Counted from the first letter of the stretch, positions 1 to 5,601 are shown. The stretch is DNA of 5,601 nucleotides from G039029935 sp039029935 (GCA_039029935.1 JBCCFC010000939.1:1-5601), one strand, 5' to 3'. The notes: a model not told the origin generated them from the sequence alone. Numbers and translations: made by a program.

Positions 1-118
1 CGATCCCTGCTGAAGGTCACCGTTCTCTTCGTGGCCTACCCGATCATGATTAGCATTCTCTTCAACCCCTCCGGCCGCACTATGTATGATCAGATCTCCA
101 GGTCTGTGGTGGTCGTGA
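1..118 (+). other. Compositionally foreign 5' segment fused in frame to the ABC ATPase
   Basis: About 34 of the first 42 codons end in G or C, whereas codons beyond about base 120 are mixed. The translation is hydrophobic (for example VTVLFVAYPIMISILF), more like a membrane segment than the first beta strand of an ABC ATPase. Recognisable CbiO sequence resumes at about TVALPKGQ (from base 121). I checked the other two plus frames between 60 and 130 and found no displaced CbiO N-terminus. A contig-assembly chimera, a recombination junction and a real gene fusion are all possible. The boundary is approximate to about 15 bases. Confidence 0.5.
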
Positions 119-798
119 CCTGCACGGTTGCATTGCCCAAAGGTCAGCGTATCGTGCTGATGGGGCGCAATGGCTCTGGCAAATCTACATTTTTTCTACA
201 CTGTAATGGCATCCTGCGTCCCAAACAGGGACAGATTTTGTTTGATCACACACCGCTACGCTATGATCGTGCAGCATTAAAAACACTGCGCCAACAGGTC
301 GGCGTTGTCTTTCAACAGGCAGATGATCAACTGTTTAGCGCCAATGTTGCGCAAGACATCAGCTTTGGTCCGCTCAATTTAGGGCTGGAGGAGACGATTG
401 TATGGCAACGCATTGAAGAGGTTGCAGAGATGTGTGAACTTCACGAGTTGCTTGATCGACCGATTCATGCACTGAGTGGTGGTCAGAAGGCGCGGGTAGC
501 GTTGGCAGGTGTGTTGGCGATGTATCCCGATGTGCTGTTGATTGATGAGCCGACAGCCAGCCTTGATCCTGTGATGCGTCGTCAGATTTTTCGTATCTTT
601 GAACGGCTACATGAAGAAGGGAAGACGCTTATTTTGGCGACACATGAGTACGAAGTGGCGCGTTATTGGGCTGACTATGTGGTATTGATGGACCGGGGAT
701 ATGTCTTGGCGGCAGATACACCGGAGCAGATTTTTGCACAGGGTGATCTGTTGATATCGCTAGGGCTGCATGAGCCTTGGTATACAGATTTGCGTTGA
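1..798 (+). CDS. Energy-coupling factor / cobalt-nickel-type ABC transporter ATP-binding protein (CbiO/EcfA family), 5' end partial or chimeric
   Basis: This is the ATPase subunit that powers uptake of a metal ion or vitamin through a CbiQ/EcfT-type membrane partner. Taking the GTG at 31 as residue 1, Walker A (GRNGSGKST) is at 45-53, the Q-loop (VVFQQADDQLFS) at 92-103, the signature LSGGQ at 148-152, Walker B (VLLIDEP) at 168-174, the D-loop (SLDP) at 177-180 and the H-loop His at 205. The DDQLF and FGPLNLGL strings are typical of CbiO/EcfA. The frame is open to base 1 and no good ribosome site precedes the GTG, so the true start is unknown. The residues before about V33-A34 do not look like a CbiO N-terminus: the expected aromatic A-loop (as in FRYP) is missing, and codons there are strongly C/G-ending. 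The family call is firm; the substrate is unknown because no partner genes are in view. Confidence 0.9.
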   Translation, partial: RSLLKVTVLFVAYPIMISILFNPSGRTMYDQISRSVVVVTCTVALPKGQRIVLMGRNGSGKSTFFLHCNGILRPKQGQILFDHTPLRYDRAALKTLRQQVGVVFQQADDQLFSANVAQDISFGPLNLGLEETIVWQRIEEVAEMCELHELLDRPIHALSGGQKARVALAGVLAMYPDVLLIDEPTASLDPVMRRQIFRIFERLHEEGKTLILATHEYEVARYWADYVVLMDRGYVLAADTPEQIFAQGDLLISLGLHEPWYTDLR

Positions 799-840
799 GA
801 TTTATACGCTCTTCACTTGTGGGATTCTGCCCTGAACGTA

Positions 841-887
841 AAAAAGGATGCCAACCTGTCTGTATGTTGCAGGTTGGCATCCTTTTT
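841..887. terminator. Rho-independent terminator hairpin, 18-bp perfect stem
   Basis: The arms at 841-858 and 870-887 are exact reverse complements around an 11-base loop. The left arm begins with AAAAA and the right arm ends with TTTTT, so the structure can terminate transcription from either side. It lies 42 bases after the ABC ATPase stop codon and also faces the 3' end of the minus-strand gene that ends at 1027. Confidence 0.93.
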
Positions 888-896
888 ACCTTGTTA

Positions 897-1019
897 GGAC
901 TATTTGGGCTACTGTAGCGTTAAGACCTTTGGTAAGTCCGTATATGGATAAGACGTACTTAGGTTCTCTGGACGTCTACCAAAGGTCTGGTTTTGCACCC
1001 ACTAGACCTTAGACAGCCC
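897..1019 (-). repeat. Inverted-repeat element E1, copy 1 of a two-copy family in this window
   Basis: A hairpin-forming element of about 123 bases. The main stem is 12 perfect base pairs (923-934 with 977-988), continued inward past small bulges by GTCC (936-939) with GGAC (970-973). The outer ends carry GGGCT (906-910) and AGCCC (1015-1019). A competing fold is possible: AAGGTCT (982-988) can pair with AGACCTT (1004-1010) instead. Read on the plus strand it aligns along its length with the reverse complement of the element at 4118-4235, with shared blocks CTATTTG, TAAGACCTT, GTACT, TCTGGAC, AAGGTC and GTTTT in the same order. It starts 7 bases beyond the stop codon of the minus-strand secreted-protein gene, and its strand is given relative to that gene. 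It contains no ORF of its own and looks like a non-autonomous or REP-like intergenic repeat. Confidence 0.75.
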
Positions 1020-1026
1020 TTCTTTG

Positions 1027-1944
1027 TTAGCCACGACAATCGCGCATGGGTACACCATTGATATAAATCTCGACATCATCAAAGTAGATGTTTGAGTTCA
1101 AGCTGGCAGAACTGTGTCCTTGCAACATAATCACAACCTCTGGTCCAGTGGCTGTGACCTCAATCGACATTTCTGTCCATTGACCACGAACATAGCCCTG
1201 CGTGTAGGTGGCGTGATAGCCAAGCTGTGGGATGATGCCCATTGATGCATAGTCAAAGTTGCGTCCCTTGCTGTCATGGTTGTAGATCAGATACTTGACC
1301 TTTGCCAGAACACGGTCGCCCGGATTCACAGCAATGGCAGGACTCATGACCCCTGCGTCGTATGGCTGATTGCTCGCAATCTTCATTGATGCTTGATTTT
1401 TGTCATACTTTTCGCCTGGTCCGACAGAACGTTCCATGTCAAAGGTAACATTTTTGGCTTGGTAGAAACCATCATCTGCTGCAAACGTACCCCAGCCCGC
1501 AAAGTAATCGGTCCATGTTGTACCGTCCCAGTAAGACTCTGGATTGAAATCGTTACAGATGTTACCCACACGGTGCAATGTCAAGCCCTCGCCAATGTCC
1601 GTCTTGGTCTGCAAAACACCTGGTTTCCCGCTGATGCCCTGCTGGACTGATTTGACCTGTGCAATGACCGACTGAATCGGAATGTCACCGCCAACATGCT
1701 TGTTGTATGTGAATGTTGGTGGAATGATATCCGTGTGGACAATTGGCTGTACAATGGCACGAGGTGGACGCACTTGGATAAACGAAGAATAATCGACGGG
1801 TGTGTTACGGTCATCGTTGATGTCCGCTGCAACGGGTTGTGCAGTCACCACAAGCATCGCAACCAGTATAATTAAGCTCACAAAGCAACTTGTGATCGTA
1901 TATACAGTTCGATGCAGCGTTGGCGTTATGTTTGGTTTGTACAT
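1027..1944 (-). CDS. Secreted protein with C-terminal carbohydrate-binding-like beta-sandwich domain (hypothetical)
   Basis: A 305-residue exported protein. Residues 1-40 form a signal peptide: a short polar start with His12 and Arg13, a hydrophobic core (ITSCFVSLIILVAMLVV), and a signal peptidase I site after PVAA, giving a mature start at DINDD. Residues 41-125 are Pro/Ile/Val-rich and low in recognisable structure, possibly a linker. Residues ~128-305 resemble a CBM4/9 or galactose-binding-like jelly roll: aromatic-rich (ESYWDGTTWTDYFAGW), a MSPAIAVNPGD strand-turn, and the closing NIYFDDVEIYI strand seen in many such modules. Cys130 and Cys303 bracket this domain and are the only cysteines of the mature protein, so a disulfide is likely. 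The ATG at 1944 has a strong AAGGAG site (1958-1953) eight bases upstream. No catalytic motif is visible. I do not recognise a named family, and the ligand is unknown. Confidence 0.88.
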   Translation of the reverse strand: MYKPNITPTLHRTVYTITSCFVSLIILVAMLVVTAQPVAADINDDRNTPVDYSSFIQVRPPRAIVQPIVHTDIIPPTFTYNKHVGGDIPIQSVIAQVKSVQQGISGKPGVLQTKTDIGEGLTLHRVGNICNDFNPESYWDGTTWTDYFAGWGTFAADDGFYQAKNVTFDMERSVGPGEKYDKNQASMKIASNQPYDAGVMSPAIAVNPGDRVLAKVKYLIYNHDSKGRNFDYASMGIIPQLGYHATYTQGYVRGQWTEMSIEVTATGPEVVIMLQGHSSASLNSNIYFDDVEIYINGVPMRDCRG

Positions 1945-2309
1945 ACATCTTTCTCCTTGAATTAAACCTTATTTAGTCATAAAGATGATCATGATCCCAA
2001 TGCGCGCGACCCTCGTTTGAGGGTGAATTCTTTGGAATCGTGATCCAATAAGTTATGCCTTGCACTGTTCGACTGATGATCGTGCCGACGTAAAATTGCC
2101 TCTATCTTCATGGCCTATATATTGTATCGGCTACCCCTCAATAAATCTATGAGTATAGAAAGCAATTAAACCGATATAAGTCGAACAACGCTGAGGATAA
2201 GAACAATCGTCAGGCTTGCGCAATTACTTGTGTGAAGCCCTCCTCTCTGGGAACGCATGTACACGCGCTCATAGTTCCCCATCCCAATAACTTATTTTTT
2301 CAAAGGAAT

Positions 2310-2342
2310 TTGCCATTGGTTATTGCCATAAAATATTGCAAT
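2310..2342 (+). promoter_or_regulatory. Three direct repeats TTGC(C/A)AT at 13-base period, possible regulator sites
   Basis: TTGCCAT starts at 2310 and again at 2323, and TTGCAAT starts at 2336, an exact 13-base step. A related TTGCATT occurs at 2359. The array lies 60-95 bases upstream of the -35 box of the hydroxylase promoter, where activators of aromatic catabolic operons often bind. A 13-base step does not keep the sites on one helix face, and the motif is short and AT-rich, so chance cannot be excluded. Confidence 0.35.
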
Positions 2343-2368
2343 CGACAGGAATTTTAGATTGCATTTTT
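2337..2368 (+). promoter_or_regulatory. Inverted repeat TGCAATC/GATTGCA followed by T5
   Basis: TGCAATC (2337-2343) and GATTGCA (2357-2363) are exact reverse complements separated by 13 bases, and TTTTT follows at 2364-2368. It could be an operator for the hydroxylase promoter 35 bases downstream, or a weak intrinsic terminator for a transcript entering from the left. The stem is only 7 bp and AT-rich, so termination would be inefficient. Confidence 0.35.
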
Positions 2369-2402
2369 GTGATATGTCCGGTGTCTGGATGTTTTATGCT
2401 AA

Positions 2403-2431
2403 TTGACATTCTCTCAGGCTTGATTTATGAT
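2403..2431 (+). promoter_or_regulatory. Sigma-70-type promoter, TTGACA-17-TATGAT
   Basis: A perfect -35 box TTGACA (2403-2408), a 17-base spacer and a -10 box TATGAT (2426-2431, one mismatch from TATAAT). The predicted transcription start is 7-8 bases further on, at 2438-2439. This coincides with the ATG at 2439 and makes the two upstream ATG codons (2427 and 2430), which lie in the -10 box, unusable from this promoter. Confidence 0.72.
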
Positions 2432-2438
2432 GTGTTTC

Positions 2439-4127
2439 ATGACAGTAGCACAATTATTTGACATAAACTCAGATGAACTTTTTGATGTTGCCATTGTGGG
2501 CTATGGTCCTGTAGGCGCAACGCTTGCCAACCTGTTGGGACAGTTTGGATGGCGTACTGTTGTGTTTGAACGAGATACAGACATCTATCCCGTCCCACGT
2601 GCGGTGCATATGGATGATGAGGCGTTGCGTATTTTACAGGCAGCAGGTGTCATGGGCGATATCCAGCCTGCGCTTGGTGGCTATCCTAAACATAGACAGT
2701 ATCTTAATGCCAAGGGGAATGTTTTCTTTGAAACCTTTCGCAATGACCAAGCTCCCTTTGGCTATCCCAGCAACACCTACTTTCATCAGCCACTGCTGGA
2801 AAAGGGCCTTCGTCAAGGTGTAGACCGCTTTGATCATGTACAGGTTTGTCTAGGCGTAGAGGTGCTGAATGTGGAGCCAGCACGCGGCACCAATATACCA
2901 GCGACAGTCACCGTGCAAACTACCATAAAAGACAAAGATAGTTCATCCGGCCAAACTATCAACGTGCAGGCCAAGTTTGTTATTGGTTGCGATGGGGGTC
3001 GCAGCGTTGTGCGAAAATCATTGGGCATTGTGCTGGATGACCTCAAGTTTGAACAGCCTTGGCTTGTCACTGATTTCTATCTAAAGGAGGGTGTGACATT
3101 AGCAGATACGGGGCTAATCTATGCCCATCAACAACACTGCAACCCACAACAGCCTATGTCCTTTATTCCCACAAGTGTCAAAAGCCATTACCGCTGGGAG
3201 TTTATGTTGCTAGACGGCCAAACCAAAGAGGAAGTCGAGCAGCCCGACTATGTGCGCCAGATGCTGTCGCTTGTGGTTGACCCTGAACGAATTGATTTGG
3301 TACGCGCTGCTGTCTATACCTTTCACTCGCTGATTGCGACTCAGTGGCGTGTGGGCAACTGTTTTATTGCGGGGGACGCTGCTCATCAGATGCCACCCTT
3401 TGCAGGGCAGGGCATGTGTTCGGGGTTCCGTGATGTGCAAAACTTGGCCTGGAAACTGGACTTGGTGCTGACGGGCAGATTGTCTGCTGCCGCCACCGAA
3501 ACATTGTTGGATACATATCAAATGGAGCGATTACCCCATGTGACCCGCATGACACGCGGAACCATGTTTTTGGGGAATCTGGTGCAGACGCGTAGCCCTA
3601 TGCGTGCGTTCATTCGTGATCTACTGTTCAAGACTGTGTTACGTATCCCTCGCATCTTTGGCCGTCTAGCGCACTTTGCCCTCCGCTCGCCCAACCTCAA
3701 AGCAGGCATACTCAGCAGCATAAAACGATCCGATACAGCCAAAGGGACCTATTTTATTCAACCCGAAGTGCAAACAAATGACACAGTTGCCCTGCTGGAT
3801 GACGTACTTGGCGTCGGATTTGCGCTGCTATGGATTGGGGATACGCTGGATACAGCGATATTGCAAGCAATACAAGCACATAACTTATCTACCGCCGTGT
3901 CTTTACACTGCATTCACATACGACAAAGTATGGACAACTCTGGTGATAACTCGCCACTTATCACCACACTATGCGACCACACGGGCAAATTAGGGGCATG
4001 GTTCGAGACACATCAGGTCGATACGGTGTTGATACGCCCTGACCGTTATGTTTTTGGTGTCTATACGTTGGGTACTGGAAAACAGTCGATTGAAGACATA
4101 TTAACAGATTTATCTGGGGCTATTTGA
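2439..4127 (+). CDS. FAD-dependent aromatic hydroxylase, MhpA-like (3-(3-hydroxyphenyl)propionate hydroxylase family)
   Basis: A class A flavoprotein monooxygenase that uses NAD(P)H and O2 to hydroxylate a phenolic ring next to an existing hydroxyl. The start is placed at 2439 (562 residues) because the promoter -10 box covers the earlier ATGs. No Shine-Dalgarno precedes any candidate start, so leaderless translation is likely. Seen in order: the FAD ADP-binding GYGPVG at 21-26 with acidic Glu44; YPVPRAVHMDDEALRI (50-65), characteristic of MhpA; CDGGR, the DG motif, at 184-188; GDAAHQMPPFAGQG (312-325), which binds FAD ribityl and pyrophosphate; and a C-terminal thioredoxin-like part ending in the RPDRYVFG motif. 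One oddity: the Arg common in GR(V/F)xLAGDAAH is Asn here (VGNCFIAGDAAH). The downstream extradiol dioxygenase suggests the two act in sequence on one aromatic substrate. The substrate itself cannot be read from sequence; pentachlorophenol-monooxygenase-like or resorcinol-type relatives are alternatives. Confidence 0.88.
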   Translation: MTVAQLFDINSDELFDVAIVGYGPVGATLANLLGQFGWRTVVFERDTDIYPVPRAVHMDDEALRILQAAGVMGDIQPALGGYPKHRQYLNAKGNVFFETFRNDQAPFGYPSNTYFHQPLLEKGLRQGVDRFDHVQVCLGVEVLNVEPARGTNIPATVTVQTTIKDKDSSSGQTINVQAKFVIGCDGGRSVVRKSLGIVLDDLKFEQPWLVTDFYLKEGVTLADTGLIYAHQQHCNPQQPMSFIPTSVKSHYRWEFMLLDGQTKEEVEQPDYVRQMLSLVVDPERIDLVRAAVYTFHSLIATQWRVGNCFIAGDAAHQMPPFAGQGMCSGFRDVQNLAWKLDLVLTGRLSAAATETLLDTYQMERLPHVTRMTRGTMFLGNLVQTRSPMRAFIRDLLFKTVLRIPRIFGRLAHFALRSPNLKAGILSSIKRSDTAKGTYFIQPEVQTNDTVALLDDVLGVGFALLWIGDTLDTAILQAIQAHNLSTAVSLHCIHIRQSMDNSGDNSPLITTLCDHTGKLGAWFETHQVDTVLIRPDRYVFGVYTLGTGKQSIEDILTDLSGAI

Positions 4128-4235
4128 GGTTTAGTGTAAAACTCGACCTTCGGGAGGTGTCCAGAAAGACTTGAGTACACCCTCTAATCATTGCGGACAC
4201 CTCCGGAAGGTCTTACCCTAAACGTTCAAATAGCC
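4118..4235 (+). repeat. Inverted-repeat element E2, copy 2, overlapping the hydroxylase stop codon
   Basis: A 118-base element with long imperfect inverted arms (4118-4162 and 4195-4235) around a 32-base loop. Perfectly paired blocks are 4118-4127 with 4226-4235 (10 bp), 4129-4134 with 4218-4223 (6 bp), 4145-4151 with 4206-4212 (7 bp) and 4153-4162 with 4195-4204 (10 bp). Each inner arm also holds a small ACCT/AGGT hairpin. The last two sense codons and TGA stop of the hydroxylase lie inside the left arm. Its reverse complement aligns with the element at 897-1019, so these are diverged copies of one repeat. In mRNA it would form a large hairpin between the hydroxylase and dioxygenase cistrons, which could reduce read-through or protect the upstream message. 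There is no T-tract, so it is not a standard intrinsic terminator. Confidence 0.85.
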
Positions 4236-4294
4236 GCCATAGATTGATTGACAACCATACAATTCACAGAGGCACAAAGTTGTGTCTGCTAAAC

Positions 4295-4299
4295 AAGGA
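4295..4299 (+). promoter_or_regulatory. Ribosome binding site that fixes the dioxygenase start
   Basis: AAGGA lies 10 bases before the ATG at 4310. The longer in-frame ATG at 4244 sits just outside E2, has no such site, and would add 22 residues (starting MIDNHTIHRG) not expected in this family. The 4310 start is therefore preferred. Confidence 0.65.
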
Positions 4300-4309
4300 T
4301 GAGAAGATT

Positions 4310-5227
4310 ATGACCACACCATTGATCAAGGCCAAACGGCTTTCACATGTTGGGCTACACTGTCAGGATGTTGAGGTTCAGACGCAATTCTATACACAAA
4401 TGGTCGGGCTAGGCGAAACGGCGCGTGACCAAGCGGGGAACATCTATCTGCGTTGTAACGCTGACCATCATTCACTGGTATTGATGCCTGCACCGGATGA
4501 TGCCAATGGCGATGAATCACCGGAGGGGAGTACTGATAGTGCCAATAGAGCAGCGGATGTGGTGATGAATCACGTTGCCTTGGAAGTGGCCGATATTGAT
4601 GCCGCCGCTGAAGCCTTGACCCAAGCAGGTATTGAGCATGAAATAGTGACAGATGTGGAGCTTGGACAGGGGCCAGCCGTGCGATTGCGTGACCCTGATG
4701 GCTTTGTGTTGGAACTGGTCGGTCCGTTGATGCAGGTTGCGCCCACTTATGGACCACGCAATGTGCAGCCACGCCACTTTGGACACATCACCTTCCGCAC
4801 CGTTGACCCCAAAGTAAGTGCCGAATTTTACCAAGACGTGCTAGGCTTCCGTGTCTCCGACTGGCTGGGGGAAGACTTTGTATGGCTACGTTGCACACCA
4901 GAGCATCACGGTATTGCGATATCACGCCATGCCCGCGCACCCATGCTGCATCACATCGCCTTTCATGTCATGGACATGGCACAGCTTATCCACCAAGCCG
5001 AATATCTAATGCACAATGAACGCATTTTGCTCTATGGTCCTGGCAGACATGGCCCCGGACAAAATCTTTTTATCTACTTTTATGACACCGAAGAGAACAT
5101 TGTTGAGTTTGCTGCCGATATCCAAGAAATTTGGGATGATGAGGCATACACGCCCAGAGTATGGGACCCCAATGAGCGTTGGTCAAATATGTGGGGGCCA
5201 CCATCGTTGCTAGAGTTTCGGGCATAA
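4310..5227 (+). CDS. Type I extradiol ring-cleavage dioxygenase (catechol 2,3-dioxygenase-like, two-domain VOC fold)
   Basis: Cleaves a catecholic ring next to the two hydroxyls (meta cleavage) using Fe(II), or Mn(II) in some relatives, and O2. The 305-residue protein has the usual two VOC domains: a non-catalytic N-domain (about 10-140, LSHVGLHCQDVE to DPDGFVLELVG) and a catalytic C-domain (about 155-270). Metal ligands by motif are His159 (GHITF), His215 (LHHIAF) and Glu266 (NIVEF), close to H153, H214 and E265 of XylE. Active-site residues corresponding to XylE H199, H246 and Y255 also appear as His200, His247 and Tyr256, so the enzyme should be active. A short insertion after the MPAPDD segment of the N-domain (about 64-80, Asp/Glu/Ser-rich) looks like an acidic surface loop. 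It follows the MhpA-like hydroxylase on the same strand, which fits a hydroxylate-then-cleave pathway. MhpA is classically paired with a type III (LigB-family) enzyme, so this pairing is less usual. The exact substrate is unknown. Confidence 0.88.
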   Translation: MTTPLIKAKRLSHVGLHCQDVEVQTQFYTQMVGLGETARDQAGNIYLRCNADHHSLVLMPAPDDANGDESPEGSTDSANRAADVVMNHVALEVADIDAAAEALTQAGIEHEIVTDVELGQGPAVRLRDPDGFVLELVGPLMQVAPTYGPRNVQPRHFGHITFRTVDPKVSAEFYQDVLGFRVSDWLGEDFVWLRCTPEHHGIAISRHARAPMLHHIAFHVMDMAQLIHQAEYLMHNERILLYGPGRHGPGQNLFIYFYDTEENIVEFAADIQEIWDDEAYTPRVWDPNERWSNMWGPPSLLEFRA

Positions 5228-5247
5228 TGTCTTCCTTCTGTGATATG

Positions 5248-5293
5248 AAAGAGGGGCTGTGCTAGATTTGTTGATCTAGCACAGCCCCTCTTT
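5248..5293. terminator. Rho-independent terminator hairpin, 20-bp perfect stem
   Basis: The arms at 5248-5267 and 5274-5293 are exact reverse complements around the 6-base loop TTGTTG. The arms end in AAA and TTT, and TTATTT-like sequence follows. It lies 20 bases after the dioxygenase stop codon and also faces the convergent gene ending at 5367, so it probably serves both. Confidence 0.92.
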
Positions 5294-5366
5294 ATTTGGT
5301 TTCGATTTTTGTCGTTACACACAGATTTCTAATCAGTGTTACTGGGTCCAGACGTATTTTATGTAC

Positions 5367-5601
5367 TTATGCAGGCACAGGTATCACCAGCGAATCGGCC
5401 ACAACCGTCGCCACATCCTTCACTTGCATCGGTTGACCCGCAGCAATGTTGGCATCATCCATCATGCGCGCACAGAATGGACAGCCGACCGCCAGTGTAT
5501 CGGCGTGGGTTGCATGAGCCTCGGCAAAGCGGTTTTCGTTGACCGCCTCTGTCCCATGCTCCTCTTCCTTCCACATCTGCGCACCACCAGCACCACAACA
5601 G
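5367..5601 (-). CDS. CCG-domain (cysteine-rich) Fe-S oxidoreductase, C-terminal fragment (heterodisulfide reductase HdrB/GlpC/LutA-like)
   Basis: The last 77 codons of a gene that enters from the right edge; its start is outside the window. The frame continues above the ATG at 5576 and reads CCGAGGAQMW, so that ATG is internal. The pattern is CC-(37 residues)-CPFC, the second half of the cysteine-rich CCG domain (PF02754 type) that binds an unusual [4Fe-4S] cluster or zinc in HdrB, GlpC and LutA/LldE proteins. Other matching family features are the acidic stretch after CCGAGGAQMW and the VNENRFAEA helix before the final CPFC. Such proteins pass electrons from an oxidised substrate or flavoprotein to quinone or a disulfide. 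The upstream half, which would say which subfamily this is, is not visible. It is convergent with the dioxygenase gene, so no operon link is implied. Confidence 0.85.
   Translation of the reverse strand, partial: CCGAGGAQMWKEEEHGTEAVNENRFAEAHATHADTLAVGCPFCARMMDDANIAAGQPMQVKDVATVVADSLVIPVPA

Larger units (their letters stand above)
1945..2438. other. Divergent intergenic region between the secreted-protein gene and the hydroxylase gene
   Basis: About 490 bases without a credible ORF or tRNA. Nearest the secreted-protein gene are a perfect 10-bp palindrome GATCATGATC (1987-1996) and a 6-bp hairpin, ACCCTC with GAGGGT around a 4-base loop (2009-2024); both would lie in its 5' leader. A weaker hairpin pairs GGGAAC (2249-2254) with GTTCCC (2274-2279), followed 15 bases later by a T6 run (2295-2300). 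The right third carries direct repeats, an inverted repeat and a strong promoter, listed separately. For the minus-strand gene I found no convincing promoter; the best is TACAAT (2126-2121) with a poor -35. Confidence 0.6.

Noticed and set aside
1393..1650. Plus-strand 85-codon open frame opposite the secreted-protein gene
   Set aside because: Low-complexity translation without a ribosome site, lying fully within a well-supported gene on the other strand.
2121..2149. TACAAT on the minus strand as promoter of the secreted-protein gene
   Set aside because: The -35 at 17-base spacing (TAGATT) matches only three of six positions, and the start codon is about 175 bases away. Not strong enough to annotate.
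2249..2300. GGGAAC/GTTCCC hairpin followed by T6 as a terminator of a small RNA
   Set aside because: The loop is 19 bases, the T-run is 15 bases away from the stem, and no promoter for a small transcript was found.
4248..4275. A perfect TTGACA (4248-4253) just downstream of E2, as a possible separate promoter for the dioxygenase
   Set aside because: No acceptable -10 box at 16-18 bases; the nearby TACAAT (4258-4263) is only 4 bases away and has no -35 of its own at the right distance.
4326..4834. Long minus-strand open frames opposite the dioxygenase (148 and 105 codons)
   Set aside because: They are antisense to a gene with complete active-site conservation, overlap each other in different frames, and encode no recognisable motif.
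5367..5576. A separate 69-residue protein starting at the ATG at 5576
   Set aside because: The same frame continues upstream through CCGAGGAQ to the window edge, so this ATG is an internal Met of the CCG-domain protein.

Overview
The window is bacterial, roughly half G+C, with five protein-coding regions. No rRNA, tRNA, CRISPR array or insertion-sequence transposase was recognised. The mix of a CbiO-type ATPase, a secreted carbohydrate-binding-like protein, an MhpA-type hydroxylase, an extradiol dioxygenase and a CCG-domain Fe-S protein would suit a Chloroflexota-type or similar free-living heterotroph. That placement is a guess from gene style, not from a marker gene.

Left part (1-1019). 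The frame of an energy-coupling/cobalt-type ABC ATPase (CbiO/EcfA family) is open from the window edge to 798. Everything from about residue 33 onward (counting the GTG at 31 as residue 1) is a standard CbiO protein. The first ~115 bases encode an unrelated, hydrophobic, high-GC3 stretch where the usual CbiO N-terminus should be, so the 5' end looks chimeric, by assembly or by recombination. A perfect 18-bp terminator hairpin follows (841-887), then a ~123-bp inverted-repeat element (E1, 897-1019).

Middle (1027-2438). A minus-strand gene encodes an exported protein with a signal peptide and a C-terminal beta-sandwich-like domain. It is divergent from the next gene across ~490 bases without a gene. 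That gap holds three TTGC(C/A)AT direct repeats at an exact 13-base period, a short inverted repeat followed by T5, and a near-consensus sigma-70 promoter (TTGACA, 17-base spacer, TATGAT).

Right part (2439-5227). An MhpA-like FAD aromatic hydroxylase and a type I extradiol (VOC-fold) dioxygenase lie in the same direction. Together they form a ring-hydroxylation plus meta-cleavage pair for degrading an aromatic compound. The -10 box of the promoter overlaps the first possible ATG of the hydroxylase. The predicted transcription start falls on a later in-frame ATG (2439), so the mRNA is probably leaderless. Between the two genes lies a second inverted-repeat element (E2, 4118-4235), which overlaps the stop codon of the hydroxylase. 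E2 is a diverged copy of E1, and both sit in the same orientation relative to the gene whose stop codon they adjoin.

Right edge. A perfect 20-bp hairpin terminator (5248-5293) separates the dioxygenase from the convergent C-terminal end of a CCG-domain (heterodisulfide-reductase-like) Fe-S protein, cut by the window edge.
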